Shown here: in pieces, positions 50,901 to 59,502 of the stretch
Layout of the letters: every line of letters begins with the position of its first letter
Numbering within the stretch: position 1 is the stretch's first letter
Assembly (NCBI GenBank): GCA_028712795.1
Contig: JAQTPT010000012.1
Location: forward strand, 1-64,000
DNA from: Methylococcales bacterium
Lineage (GTDB): Bacteria; Pseudomonadota; Gammaproteobacteria; Methylococcales; Methylomonadaceae
DNA length: 64,000 nucleotides
Reading direction: 5' to 3'
Translations under genes and position numbers: made by a program
Notes under the pieces: generated by a model
The model's input: the letters and a program-made list of their open reading frames with translations, nothing else
What the model was told of the DNA's origin: nothing
The model's database searches: none

Positions 50901-51115
50901 CAACAATGCTGGGCATGATTCCTTTGTTTACGGACGCTTTTTTTGTGTCAATGGCGGTTACTATCGTTTTTGGATTGGGTTTTGCGACATTGTTGATTCT
51001 TATCGTTGTGCCAGTGCTTTACAGCATATTCTTCGGTATTCATGAAGATGATCCGAAGCGCTCCCAAGGAGATAAACCCGGCATATTGCATAAACAAACC
51101 GGATCGGTGGAGTAA
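47903..51115 (+). CDS. RND efflux pump permease
   Basis: A 1070-residue proton-driven pump of the AcrB superfamily. It starts MNLAEWSIRKSLITWVMT. Twelve membrane helices fall in two clusters, with two large periplasmic domains. Helix 4 has the proton-relay pattern LGMLVDCAIVVTDGM, whose single Asp and lack of a second adjacent Asp separate it from the classical multidrug pumps (HAE1 has DD). Substrate is therefore not predictable. It follows the adaptor gene by 158 bp and precedes the outer-membrane component by 4 bp. Confidence 0.92.
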   Translation: MNLAEWSIRKSLITWVMTILFLVVGWSSYQQLSRLEDPEFTIKEAVIITPYPGASADEVEEEVTNIIEKAAQQLGQLKRVESRSSRGLSSVKVTMQDKYDKNTLPQVWDELRRKINDAQRFLPPGAGPSVVNDDFGDVYGIYLAITGDGYSYKEIYEYAKLLQRELLAAKDVKRIVLYGVQNEAIYIKMRREKMAQLGISPQNIYAALKSKNIATSSGNLLLGEEYIPISPTGEFKSEQDFGDLLITSPSPTSTSLVYLRDVAEIKRDYQDPPSTLLRFDGKPAIGLGISTIQGGNVIVMSDSLDQRLKDLEALRPIGMELNIISHQAQSVTTSLTGFLINLAEAVAIVVGVLLLFMGLRSGLILGVVLLVTIMGTFVFMQINNITLERISLGALIIALGMLVDCAIVVTDGMRMLMAKGKSGFDAAKDIVGQTALPMLGGTVVAIVAFAAIGTSQDSTGEYCRTLFSVILYSLMLSWLTAVTCTPLLCATFLKVTPAGTTDVEDDPYSKGFYRLYSNFLSSCIRFRWVVVAVVIALFISALLGFGYVKNSFFPDSTRPQFYVDIWFPEGTDIRETERQFKVAEARLKQHEGVTHLTSMLGGNQVRFLLTYTPESNYFSFGQIMVDVDDHTRIKTLAPQVQKELEELFPGAISNVRLFVLGPSTGGKIQLRIYGPDAEQLRILAGKAETILLNNPNAKAVRNEWREKIKVVRPQMAETQALRAGIDRPELSQALESAFQGTKTGIYREKDELIPVLARAPVSERADLDSLDGIQIWSPAAQSMIPMGQIVSGFTTEFEDAYVWRFDRRKMIRLHADPHEVLPSQLFGQVKAKIEQALNVDVAAVVGHDVDAASFNASTLRVQDNDLWPLKDKPGYYMAWGGEAEDSARANASLASSIPMFFGIMVLIVLVLFNSIKKTLVIWLTVPLAIIGVTVGLLAFKQPFGFMALLGLMSLSGMAIKASIVLVDEIGAQIDQGKTPYQAVLIAGVSRLIPVTMSSGTTMLGMIPLFTDAFFVSMAVTIVFGLGFATLLILIVVPVLYSIFFGIHEDDPKRSQGDKPGILHKQTGSVE

Positions 51116-51119
51116 GGCT

Positions 51120-52721
51120 ATGGCTGGAACTAATAAACCTCGCGCCTTGGTGAGCATGATGGCCGCAGCTATGTTATGCAGCAGTTGCAGCCTGGTTGGT
51201 CCGGATTATGTCAAACCTGAGAGCAAAGTAGAGTCCAAATGGATCTATCAGTCATCCCCTGAAATTAGCCAACGTACAGCCGAATTATCAACCTGGTGGA
51301 AAATATTCAATGATCCTGTTCTGGATCGTCTTATCGCTGAGGCCCGCCAGCAGAATTTGAGTCTGCAAGTTGCCGGTACGCGTATACTTGAGGCACGCGC
51401 CCAGCTTGGCATAGTCACCAGTACTGAATATCCGCAGCTCCAGCAGGCGAACGGCGATTTGAGTCGGCAGCAGATCAGCGCCTTTGCGCCCAATACTCGT
51501 GAAGGCATTGACCGCAACTTTGCCAGTGCGGGCATTGGCTTTGACATGGGCTGGGAGCTTGATATTTGGGGAAAATTCAGACGGGGCGTACAGTCCAGCG
51601 TGGCAAATCTGGAGGCTTCAGTCGCCGGCTACGATGACGTATTGGTCTCTCTGACTGCCGAAGTGGCGCGCACTTATGTATTGATCCGCACCAGTGAAGC
51701 GCGCATACAGGTTGCTCGCGAAAACGTCAAAATTCAGGAACGTACCCTGGAAATAGCTAAAGCGTTGTTTGCCGGCGGCTTGATTAACGAACTGGATTAT
51801 TTGCAGGCGGAAAGCCTGTTGAACAATACGCGTGCAACAATTCCGCCTTTGGAGGCTGCGCTGCGGCAAGCGAAAAATGGTTTGAGCGTGCTTTTGGGCA
51901 AGACTCCCGGAGCGATTGATAGCTATCTGACCGAGAGCAGACCCATTCCTGACGTGCCTGCACAAGTGGCTATAGGTGTTCCAGCCGATTTGTTACGACG
52001 GCGGCCGGACATTCGCTTGGCGGAACGCCAGCTTGCCACTCAGAGCGCCTTGATCGGCGTGGCCAAGGCGGATTTGTATCCGCATTTCTCCCTGCTGGGC
52101 TCCATTAGCTTGAGAGCCAGCGATGCGGCGCTAACCTATGCTTCGGTCGGCGGCAGCACCTTGGGACAGCTTTTTAACGCCAAGAGTTTTCAATATTTTA
52201 TCGGTCCCAGTATCTCTTGGGATATATTTAACTATGGCCGTATCACCAACCAGGTTCGGGTTGAAGATGCCCGCTTTCAGTCATTAGTGGGCGTTTACCG
52301 CAATACCGTACTTAATGCAGCGAAGGAGGCGGAAGACGCCACGGCGGGCTTTCTGAACGCGCAAAAACAGCGGGACGATCTGCAGCTTAGCTTTGCGGCG
52401 GCCAAACGCTCAACGGAGTTATCTTTGTATCAATACAGCGAAGGACTGGTGGATTACCAGCGGGTACTGGATTCACAACGCACTTTAGCGGGCTCGCAGG
52501 AAGCATTGACCATTACTACCGGCAACATTGCCATTAATTTGATTGCGCTCTACAAAGCCGTAGGCGGTGGCTGGGAGACACGGACGGAAAAAGATTTTGT
52601 TCCGGAAGCAATTAAAAAAGAAATGCGTGAGCGCACCAACTGGGGCAAGTTAATGCAACCTAAGCAACTTGACTTGCTTGAACAGGATAACAGTAAAAAA
52701 TGGCGATTTCCGGATTGGTAA
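51120..52721 (+). CDS. Outer-membrane efflux lipoprotein (NodT/OprM family)
   Basis: A 533-residue TolC-like channel. The lipoprotein signal ends LCSSCSLVGPDYVKP, the classic NodT-type start. Two structural repeats of the TolC fold are seen, with GVPADLLRRRPDIRLAERQLATQSALIGVAKADLYPHFSLLG at mid-protein. An open frame extends back to 51006 inside the pump gene, but the ATG at 51120 directly after its stop, with an AAGG ribosome site, is the start. The C-terminus has an unusual 60-residue charged tail (EAIKKEMRERTNWGKLMQPK). Confidence 0.92.
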   Translation: MAGTNKPRALVSMMAAAMLCSSCSLVGPDYVKPESKVESKWIYQSSPEISQRTAELSTWWKIFNDPVLDRLIAEARQQNLSLQVAGTRILEARAQLGIVTSTEYPQLQQANGDLSRQQISAFAPNTREGIDRNFASAGIGFDMGWELDIWGKFRRGVQSSVANLEASVAGYDDVLVSLTAEVARTYVLIRTSEARIQVARENVKIQERTLEIAKALFAGGLINELDYLQAESLLNNTRATIPPLEAALRQAKNGLSVLLGKTPGAIDSYLTESRPIPDVPAQVAIGVPADLLRRRPDIRLAERQLATQSALIGVAKADLYPHFSLLGSISLRASDAALTYASVGGSTLGQLFNAKSFQYFIGPSISWDIFNYGRITNQVRVEDARFQSLVGVYRNTVLNAAKEAEDATAGFLNAQKQRDDLQLSFAAAKRSTELSLYQYSEGLVDYQRVLDSQRTLAGSQEALTITTGNIAINLIALYKAVGGGWETRTEKDFVPEAIKKEMRERTNWGKLMQPKQLDLLEQDNSKKWRFPDW

Positions 52722-52751
52722 AGTGGAAGTTAAGCCGCTTGGATTTTAGTC

Positions 52752-53441
52752 ATGAGTAAAGTGTCGACAGTCATTATTGGCAGACATCAGATAGGCAGGT
52801 TTCGGTTTCTTTTGTGGTCGCTTATGATGATGATTGGTTTGCAGCCGCTTCTGGATGAATGGATTGGTGAGCGTATCTGGGCGGATGTGTTCACGGATAT
52901 TTTCTTTGGCTGTGCGTTGATGTCAGGTCTTCATGCCATCAGCGGGCAACCCAGGCAGCTCCAGCTTTCCTTGTTTCTGGCCGCCGCCATCATACTTCTA
53001 AAAGGACTTTTTTACGTGTTGAAAATTCCGGTTTTCAATCAGCTTCAGTTGGGGCTGAGTCTGATTTTTCTCATTCAAATGCTGTTGATGATCTGGGTAC
53101 ATATTAAAAGGGAAGATGAAGTGACATTTGACCTGATTATGGCGGCAGGGTGTGCCTACATATTGCTCGGAATGGTATGGGCTTACGCCTATTTTTTTCT
53201 GGATAAGTTTCATCCGGGCTCTTTCAATGTCGTTGAAAAGCCGGGAGAGGGTTTGTGGATTTTTTACTACTACAGCTTTGTGACCCTAACGACAGTCGGT
53301 TACGGGGACATTCTTGCCTTAACCAAGGCGGCGCGGGCTTTGTCTAACCTTGAAGCCATTACAGGCCAGCTTTATTTGGCGATTATGATCAGCCGGTTAG
53401 TGGGTTTACACGCTTCGCAAGTTAAGATAGACAAAAGTTAG
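52752..53441 (+). CDS. Two-pore-helix-type potassium channel protein
   Basis: A 229-residue membrane protein with about six hydrophobic segments. The selectivity filter TTVGYGD lies near residue 180, after a pore helix (FYYYSFVTL) and before the last helix. The N-terminal four helices have no recognised function; the overall plan is like small ion-transport-2 proteins. It lies 30 bp after the efflux operon and may be co-transcribed, but the link is probably accidental. Confidence 0.82.
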   Translation: MSKVSTVIIGRHQIGRFRFLLWSLMMMIGLQPLLDEWIGERIWADVFTDIFFGCALMSGLHAISGQPRQLQLSLFLAAAIILLKGLFYVLKIPVFNQLQLGLSLIFLIQMLLMIWVHIKREDEVTFDLIMAAGCAYILLGMVWAYAYFFLDKFHPGSFNVVEKPGEGLWIFYYYSFVTLTTVGYGDILALTKAARALSNLEAITGQLYLAIMISRLVGLHASQVKIDKS

Positions 53442-53982
53442 CGGCAAAAAAAGGCACATTGAATCAAGCCGCTTTGATAGGGTGCTGTTTATTGATGTTG
53501 ATTTGAGGCTAAAAAAGCCTTGTCAGGAAGCTTGATGAGCATTCTCTTGGGATATCAAAGAAATCAAGAAACGTCACCGTTTGCCTGCGCATCCATAGCG
53601 GACACTAAGAACGATGGATTGCGAAGGGCAAACTTCGACCCTCAACGGCCTCTGGCGGTTAGCCGTATGTTTGACTGCTTGCCGCTACATAGCCGGCAGC
53701 TGAAGCGATAAAAACAAACTGTTTATAATGTGACAAGGAAAGATATACAATTAATCACTGAGAGAATTACAGAGTTTATTGCCTAGGAGCATGTCCGAGA
53801 ACTAACATGCTCATTAGTTGACTTCTATATATAGTGCTTTTAAAGCCTTTCAAGGCACTATATGTAGTAGGCGAATGAGTTAAACGTTAGCTGCCGGACA
53901 AGCTCCCAGAGTGGCAATCAGGGATGATAGACGGAAACCCTATAATTACTTGTTATACGACCTAGTGTGTAAAGAGGACAAT
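53442..53982. other. Intergenic region with palindromic element
   Basis: A 540-bp gap. It holds the 121-bp palindrome at 53786-53906. The open frame at 53520-53711 has no ribosome site and no coding character. No RNA gene is seen. The antiporter promoter should be in the right part. Confidence 0.5.
53786..53906. repeat. 121-bp nested imperfect palindrome
   Basis: Outer arms GGAGCATGTCCG (53786) and CGGACAAGCTCC (to 53906) pair with one mismatch. Inside are CTCATT/AATGAG and a strong centre, ATATAGTGC paired with GCACTATAT, around TTTTAAAGCCTTTCAAG. As DNA it could extrude a cruciform; as RNA it would be a long hairpin. It encodes nothing. It may be a short MITE or repeat of the type found in many copies per genome. 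Confidence 0.65.
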
Positions 53983-55434
53983 ATGAATGAAGAAATTAAA
54001 CGCCTTGATGGCCGGTTCGCCATCTATCCTCTTGGCTTGGTCCTCTTCGTGGCGTTGCTGTGGCTGATACTCTCAGTTGGCACGTCCGGACAGCCAAGCC
54101 TTTCTACTCCAACTATCGTTTCGGCCGCAACTCCAAGCAACTTGAGTGCGGAGATTTATAGGAATCTGCGCAGCCCGCTTGGTATTTTGCTGCTTCAGAT
54201 TTTGGTCATTATCGTCCTCACCCGCTGCTGTGCTAAAGTCATGCGGAAATTCGGCCAGCCCGAGGTCATTGGCGAAGTCATCGGCGGTATACTCTTGGGC
54301 CCCTCCGTACTGGGCTTGCTCTGGCCCGACGCCAGTGCCTTGTTGTTTCCCGTGACTTCTCTGGCGAATCTGGGCCTATTGAGCCAGATCGGATTGATCG
54401 TCTTCATGTTCGTCGTCGGAATGGAGCTAGATACCGGAATCCTGGTAAAAAAAATCCATTCAGCCGTGCTAATATCTCACGCAAGCATCATCCTGCCCTT
54501 CCTGCTTGGTTCGCTGCTCTCGCTCGCCATTTATAAAGACTATGCTCCCGCCGGGGTCTCTTTCACTTCATTCTGCCTTTTCATGGGCATCGCGATGAGC
54601 ATCACGGCTTTCCCTGTTCTGGCCAGAATGCTCCACGAGCGAGGTTTGAGCCGCTCTCCCTTAGGGACCGTCGCGCTCACCTGCGCAGCGGTCGATGACT
54701 TGACAGCCTGGTGCGGGCTGGCCGTGGTGGCAGCGGTCTCCCAGCAGGGCACAATCGCCAACTCTCTGATTACGACCGCGCTTTGTGGTCTGCACATCGC
54801 GGCGATGTTCTTTGTGGTACGGCCCCTCCTGGGCCGCTGGATAGATGGCTGCGCCACCGGGAACTCTCGCGGAAAGGGGGCGATCGCTGCCGTCTTGTCC
54901 ACGGTTTTTTTCTCCGCTTTCATGACGGAAGCCATCGGGATCCACGCGCTCTTCGGAGCCTTTCTGGCAGGTATCGTCATTCCCAAGAAAACGGCCTTCC
55001 GTGAGGCTCTCGCGGTCCGCCTTGAAAATTTCAGCACGATTATTCTGCTGCCCCTCTTCTTCGCACTCAGCGGCCTTCGTACCCAAATCAGCCTGCTCAA
55101 TGATTCTGCATCGTGGATTCTCTGCGGAGTGGTCATCTTCGTGGCGATCACCGGGAAATTCTTGGGCAGCGCCGCCGCAGCACGCTGGTCGGGCTCAACG
55201 TGGCGTGAATCGCTTGCTATCGGGGCACTCATGAATACCCGAGGGCTCGTTGAGCTCGTCGCACTCAATATCGGCTACGATCTCGGCATCATTACTCCAA
55301 CAATATTCACGATGATGGTCCTCATGGCGCTTGTCACGACACTGATGACGGGCCCCTTGCTGGGCCTTCTGGTGCCAGATGCTCACGCCGTGGCTCGCAC
55401 AGGAAAGCAATGGCGGACGCATGAGACTACATGA
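53983..55434 (+). CDS. CPA2-type cation:proton antiporter
   Basis: A 483-residue membrane protein with twelve or more helices. FGQPEVIGEVIGGILLGPSVLGLLWP is the conserved second helix region of Kef/NapA-like antiporters, and AAVDDLTAWCGLAVVAAV carries the paired aspartates expected in the ion-binding site. HALFGAFLAGIVIPK and MNTRGLVELVALNIGYDLGII follow. There is no RCK/TrkA-N domain, so it is not KefB/C itself. ATG 53983 has the AGAGG ribosome site; the frame extends to 53911 without one. Codon and base use are more GC-rich than its neighbours, which hints at transfer. Confidence 0.88.
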   Translation: MNEEIKRLDGRFAIYPLGLVLFVALLWLILSVGTSGQPSLSTPTIVSAATPSNLSAEIYRNLRSPLGILLLQILVIIVLTRCCAKVMRKFGQPEVIGEVIGGILLGPSVLGLLWPDASALLFPVTSLANLGLLSQIGLIVFMFVVGMELDTGILVKKIHSAVLISHASIILPFLLGSLLSLAIYKDYAPAGVSFTSFCLFMGIAMSITAFPVLARMLHERGLSRSPLGTVALTCAAVDDLTAWCGLAVVAAVSQQGTIANSLITTALCGLHIAAMFFVVRPLLGRWIDGCATGNSRGKGAIAAVLSTVFFSAFMTEAIGIHALFGAFLAGIVIPKKTAFREALAVRLENFSTIILLPLFFALSGLRTQISLLNDSASWILCGVVIFVAITGKFLGSAAAARWSGSTWRESLAIGALMNTRGLVELVALNIGYDLGIITPTIFTMMVLMALVTTLMTGPLLGLLVPDAHAVARTGKQWRTHETT

Positions 55435-55795
55435 CCAAGAGTTTCTGCCGACACGCACTTTACTTTAATGAATTTCCATAGCACGTGTGCCAGAGCGCAG
55501 CGATATGAATGACAGCTTTCCAAAATTGAACAGCCGTTCACTTGAATTTCACGACAGTCTCTTCCTGGCCGATTTTCGACTAACAGTCAGCTTTATTTAC
55601 TGTCGATTCTACGCCAGCTTCTGAGAACTTATACCCGATTATTGGAGCTTTGGTGAAGCTTGCTAACGTAGTTTGTGCCCTATAAAAAAGCCCTTGCCTT
55701 TATTAAGACAAGGGCTTTCTGGTATTTCCCCTCAACTATAAATACGATTCAAGAGGCGTCTGACATTGAAAGCGCTCTTTTATTAAGTGGGTTGC
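55435..55795. other. Intergenic region between antiporter and transketolase genes
   Basis: A 360-bp gap between two convergent genes. It contains the transketolase terminator at 55684-55717. No gene or clear repeat otherwise. Confidence 0.5.
55684..55717 (-). terminator. Intrinsic terminator of the transketolase gene
   Basis: On the minus strand AAGCCCTTG (55717-55709) and CAAGGGCTT (55696-55688) form a 9-bp stem with a 12-nt loop, followed by a run of six T (55689-55684). It lies about 80 bp after the gene's stop. This is a textbook Rho-independent terminator. Confidence 0.88.
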
Positions 55796-57700
55796 CTAGC
55801 CTTGTAAAAGCTCCTTTGTTTTAGCCATAATGCCGGCAGGATCAATGCCTTGATGGGGGAATTGCTCCCACAAACCGCCGCAACCTTCTTTATAGGTGCC
55901 AAGATGAGCATACTTCGGTGTAAGCCCTCGTTCCAGCAGCCATGAACCAAAGCGGCTGCCCAACCCGGATTTACGGTTATACGACTCGACGACCAGCACC
56001 ATTGGCGATGAGCCGATTTTAGCCATCATGTCTTCATCGATAACATTCAAGGTTGGTTTGTTGATCAAGCCCACATCAATGCCTTCCTGCTTTAAACGTT
56101 CCACTGCGTCCAATGCCCGGTACAGCGCTTCGCCGAAGCTGACAATATAACCCTGAGTGCCTTCGCGGATAACTTCATCCTTGCCGGAGACAAATTTGTA
56201 ATTACCGCCAAAGTAGTCTTCGCCGTCAGTATTCAAAATAGTTGGCACTTTAGAGCGGGTCGAGAACACAAAACGCAAGCCAGGGTTAAAGAAGATGGTT
56301 TCCAAACAGGCTTTCATTTGCAGGGGGTCAGCCGGAAAGTAAAGGTTGGTCGCATAACCATCGCTCAAGCCATTATCGGCAAACATGTTGTTCAGACCGA
56401 AATGGCAGGTGTTGTCGGCCATGTCATCAATCCCTGAGTGCGAGAAATGACTAAGGACGTTAGAGTTGTTCAAACGCGCCATGGTAATTTCGGAAAGCAG
56501 CATTTCGAGGAATGCGCTAAAGGTACCAAAAATACCCTGTTTGCCCGCTTCCATGCCGAAACCGGCGGCAGCCGAGAAATTGCCACGCTCCATAATACCG
56601 GAAGAAATAAATATTTCAGGGTAAGCTGCGTGAATTTTGAACAAACCGCAAGAACCTTCAAGGTCACTGTCAACTACCCGAACTTTGTCGAAGCGTTCGG
56701 CGGCGCTCAGCCGGCCAAGAATAGCGACCGCTGCATCGCCAAAAACGTTACGGTTGGCATCCCATTTGTCACTGGAGCCCAGGAATACGGCATCATTTTT
56801 GGGCGCTTTAATTTCTTTAAGGTGATCTGCCGCCGCTTGCTGGCCGCGAGATTCTAAATACTCGACCGCCACTTTAACAGAAATTACGTCATGGCCGTGG
56901 GTTGAACCTTCCAGGCCGACAATACCCGGACACATAGGGCGATGATTAATAACAGCGACCGGGCCGTCGGTGTTGATGGCGGTGCAAATGCGTTTGTAAA
57001 GATCATCAAGATCTTCACCGTCGCCTTCCAAAACGGTTACGCCTTGACCCGCCAAGGTTTTAGCCGTTGTACAACCAGGCAGATAATGTGAAGGATGACC
57101 CGCAATGGTGACGTTGTTATCATCGATAATCAATTTGACATTCAAACCTTGAGCAACGGCCAGACGTGCAGCTTCTGCGTCATTGCCTTCTTGCTGTGAA
57201 CCATCAGAACCCAGGCAAAATACTACCTTACGAGGATTGGCGATTGCTACGCCATTGACATAAGGCCACATGTGCCCCAAGCGTCCCGAGCTGAATTTTA
57301 CGCCGGGGGTAAAACCCAGTTCAGGATGGCCCGGTAAATGGGAATGGGCGGCACGGTATTCCATCAGACGTTCAGCCGGCAGATCGCCGTTCAGAGTGGA
57401 CATCAGATATTGAGTCGCCACACGGTGTCCGGCTTCATCAAAAAATATGGGTACAAATCCATTTGCTGAACCACGAAACAAGGCATCCATAATCATGACT
57501 TCAGGGACGGTATCGTAAGGGCCGCCTGTATGTCCGCCAACGCCTCTGGCTGCTCCAGTAGCCGTAAAGAAGACAATTGCATCCCGGCATAGTTGAATAT
57601 TGGCTTTAAGACTGTCTCTTTGCTGGGCGGTAAGTGTGTTAATGCTGGGATCAAGTGTTATGCGCTGATAAGCGCCAAGATCAATCGGAAAATTAGACAT
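55796..57700 (-). CDS. tkt: Transketolase-family thiamine-diphosphate enzyme
   Basis: A 634-residue enzyme. The thiamine diphosphate site is SDGSQQEGNDAEAARLAVAQ with VKLIIDDNNVTIAGHPSHY. The start region has TGAARGVGGHTGGPYDTVPE, the pyrimidine part is around 340-430, and the C-terminal transketolase domain is about 480-634. The wording of the motifs differs from E. coli TktA (GDG and DDNGIS), so it belongs to a divergent branch. Sugar transfer is likely, but the exact donor and acceptor are not certain. It is a single-gene unit with its own terminator. Confidence 0.8.
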   Translation of the reverse strand: MSNFPIDLGAYQRITLDPSINTLTAQQRDSLKANIQLCRDAIVFFTATGAARGVGGHTGGPYDTVPEVMIMDALFRGSANGFVPIFFDEAGHRVATQYLMSTLNGDLPAERLMEYRAAHSHLPGHPELGFTPGVKFSSGRLGHMWPYVNGVAIANPRKVVFCLGSDGSQQEGNDAEAARLAVAQGLNVKLIIDDNNVTIAGHPSHYLPGCTTAKTLAGQGVTVLEGDGEDLDDLYKRICTAINTDGPVAVINHRPMCPGIVGLEGSTHGHDVISVKVAVEYLESRGQQAAADHLKEIKAPKNDAVFLGSSDKWDANRNVFGDAAVAILGRLSAAERFDKVRVVDSDLEGSCGLFKIHAAYPEIFISSGIMERGNFSAAAGFGMEAGKQGIFGTFSAFLEMLLSEITMARLNNSNVLSHFSHSGIDDMADNTCHFGLNNMFADNGLSDGYATNLYFPADPLQMKACLETIFFNPGLRFVFSTRSKVPTILNTDGEDYFGGNYKFVSGKDEVIREGTQGYIVSFGEALYRALDAVERLKQEGIDVGLINKPTLNVIDEDMMAKIGSSPMVLVVESYNRKSGLGSRFGSWLLERGLTPKYAHLGTYKEGCGGLWEQFPHQGIDPAGIMAKTKELLQG

Positions 57701-58379
57701 AGTTTGCTTCTCGTAGTTAAGGATTATTTAATGCTCACGCTAATAGCCATTTAAAATGGGACACTTGAAAAAGAGGATCGCCAATATTCCTCAGTCAGTC
57801 ATTTTTCAAGTTGCATTAATTGATGGTTTTTGCGTCAGAGCGTTCTTTTTTATACCCACAATTGCTCGTTGCAGCTAAATACCCCCTCGCCCTCTGGGAG
57901 AGGGTTGGGGGTGAGGGTAATTTGAAAAAGCATAAGTTGTGGCCTGTTCAAGCAAAGATAGGGGTTTATTATTACTTTTTTCAGCTTATCCCCGTGCAGA
58001 TTACACCTTGTAGTCTGCAGTCTGCAAGACATTTTAACGATGACCGGCAGAGTTACGGTTTGGGGCTGGAAAACCGGATGGAAAGCATCGTATCGTGACT
58101 GTAAAACAAGCCATTTTTGAAAAACAGGAAGCTTGGGTTTTACATGAAGGATTGTGGATTATTTAGGAAAGCCCGCCACAATTTTAACACCTTGTTTTAG
58201 GATATGTGGCCTCTAAAACACCTCAAACTCGCTGAGCGCAAAAAGCAGCAGGTTTAGGCTGGTCGCAAAGATTTTTCGAAATCAGAAACAATGTATATCT
58301 TTTAGCAATTGAAAGCCGATGATTAGTTTTAAAGGGGGGGCGCATTTTCCAAAGGATGTCATTTTGTAAGCTTTCGGTA
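57701..58379. other. Intergenic region upstream of the transketolase gene
   Basis: A 680-bp gap. It should contain the tkt promoter on the minus strand at the left end. The only recognisable feature is the REP-like repeat at 57882-57917. Short open frames lack coding character. Confidence 0.5.
57882..57917. repeat. REP-like CCCTCGCCC...GGGTGAGGG repeat
   Basis: CCCCCTCGCCCTCTGGGAG is followed by AGGGTTGGGGGTGAGGG, a palindrome-like sequence with CCCTC.CCC/GGG.GAGGG arms and an inner CCCTCTGGGAGAGGG. This motif is a familiar intergenic repeat in many gammaproteobacteria. Copy number would confirm. Confidence 0.6.
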
Positions 58380-59465
58380 TTACAAAGTACCGTGGCGCTT
58401 TGATTGATAAGCATCTGAAAATAAGTACTTTCGAAAGAAAAACGCCACATTCACCAGTGCAATCATAACCGGCACCTCGATCAGCGGTCCGATCACTGCC
58501 GCAAATGCCGCGCCGCTGTTGATGCCGAACACAGCCACAGCAACGGCAATGGCGAGCTCAAAATTGTTGCTGGCGGCGGTAAACGCCAGCGTTGTTGTTT
58601 TGCCATAATCGGCTCCGATAGCTTTACCCATCACAAAGCTAACCAAAAACATCACCACAAAGTAAATCAGAAGAGGTATGGCAATCCGCAAGACATCTAA
58701 TGGCAGTTGCACAATCAGTTCGCCTTTTAAAGAGAACATCACCACGATGGTAAACAGCAAGGCGATCAGGGTCAGTGGACTGATTTTTGGCACAAAGTTT
58801 TGATGGTACCAATCTTTGCCTTTGGCTTTGATTAACACAAGGCGGGTAGTAAAACCGGCTATAAATGGAATGCCTAGAAAGATGAATACGGTTTTGGCAA
58901 TTTCACCGATGGTGATTGCGACCAGGCTGCCTTGCATGCCGAATAACGGCGGTAGTATGGTAATAAACAGCCATGCGTAGACACTAAAAAACAAAACCTG
59001 GAATACGCTGTTAAATGCCACCAGTGCTGCACAGTATTCGTTGTCGCCCCGAGCCAACTCGTTCCAGACAATGACCATGGCAATGCATCGAGCCAAACCA
59101 ATCATAATTAGGCCTGTCATGTACTCTGGATAGTCTTTAAGAAAGATGATTGCCAACACGAACATCAAGATAGGGCCAATAATCCAGTTTTGGATTAGAG
59201 ACAATCCCAGCACCCGCCAATTGCGAAAAACATCACCCAGTTCTTCGTAATGCACCTTGGCCAAAGGAGGGTACATCATCACAATCAACCCTATGGCTAT
59301 CGGGATATTGGTAGTTCCAACAGAGACTGCGCTATTGAACTGTCTGACTTGTTCTGGCGAAACAAAACCGATTGCAACGCCTATGGCCATGGCGATAAAA
59401 ATCCAGAGCGTCAGAAAACGGTCGAGAAAAGAAAGGCGAGGTTTAGGGAAAATAGGTGTATTCAT
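58380..59465 (-). CDS. acr3: Arsenite efflux permease, ACR3 family
   Basis: A 361-residue transporter with ten membrane helices that exports arsenite. [22 protein letters not shown] opens the first helix. [27 protein letters not shown] carries the essential cysteine, and [37 protein letters not shown] the late conserved helix. It is the last gene of the ars cluster, 37 bp after arsA. An ArsA ATPase with ACR3 instead of ArsB is a known variant. Confidence 0.94.
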   Translation of the reverse strand: MNTPIFPKPRLSFLDRFLTLWIFIAMAIGVAIGFVSPEQVRQFNSAVSVGTTNIPIAIGLIVMMYPPLAKVHYEELGDVFRNWRVLGLSLIQNWIIGPILMFVLAIIFLKDYPEYMTGLIMIGLARCIAMVIVWNELARGDNEYCAALVAFNSVFQVLFFSVYAWLFITILPPLFGMQGSLVAITIGEIAKTVFIFLGIPFIAGFTTRLVLIKAKGKDWYHQNFVPKISPLTLIALLFTIVVMFSLKGELIVQLPLDVLRIAIPLLIYFVVMFLVSFVMGKAIGADYGKTTTLAFTAASNNFELAIAVAVAVFGINSGAAFAAVIGPLIEVPVMIALVNVAFFFRKYLFSDAYQSKRHGTL

Positions 59466-59502
59466 GGATTGTCTCTGAATTTGGCTGGTGATGGACTTGA
59501 GC

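Noticed and set aside
46602..52721. Metal-efflux (CzcA/CusA) identity for the RND operon
   Set aside because: The adaptor and pump lack the histidine- or methionine-rich metal motifs I would expect, so no metal role is claimed.
53520..53711. Short open frame in the gap before the antiporter
   Set aside because: No ribosome site, no hydrophobic or conserved pattern; composition is like the non-coding surroundings.
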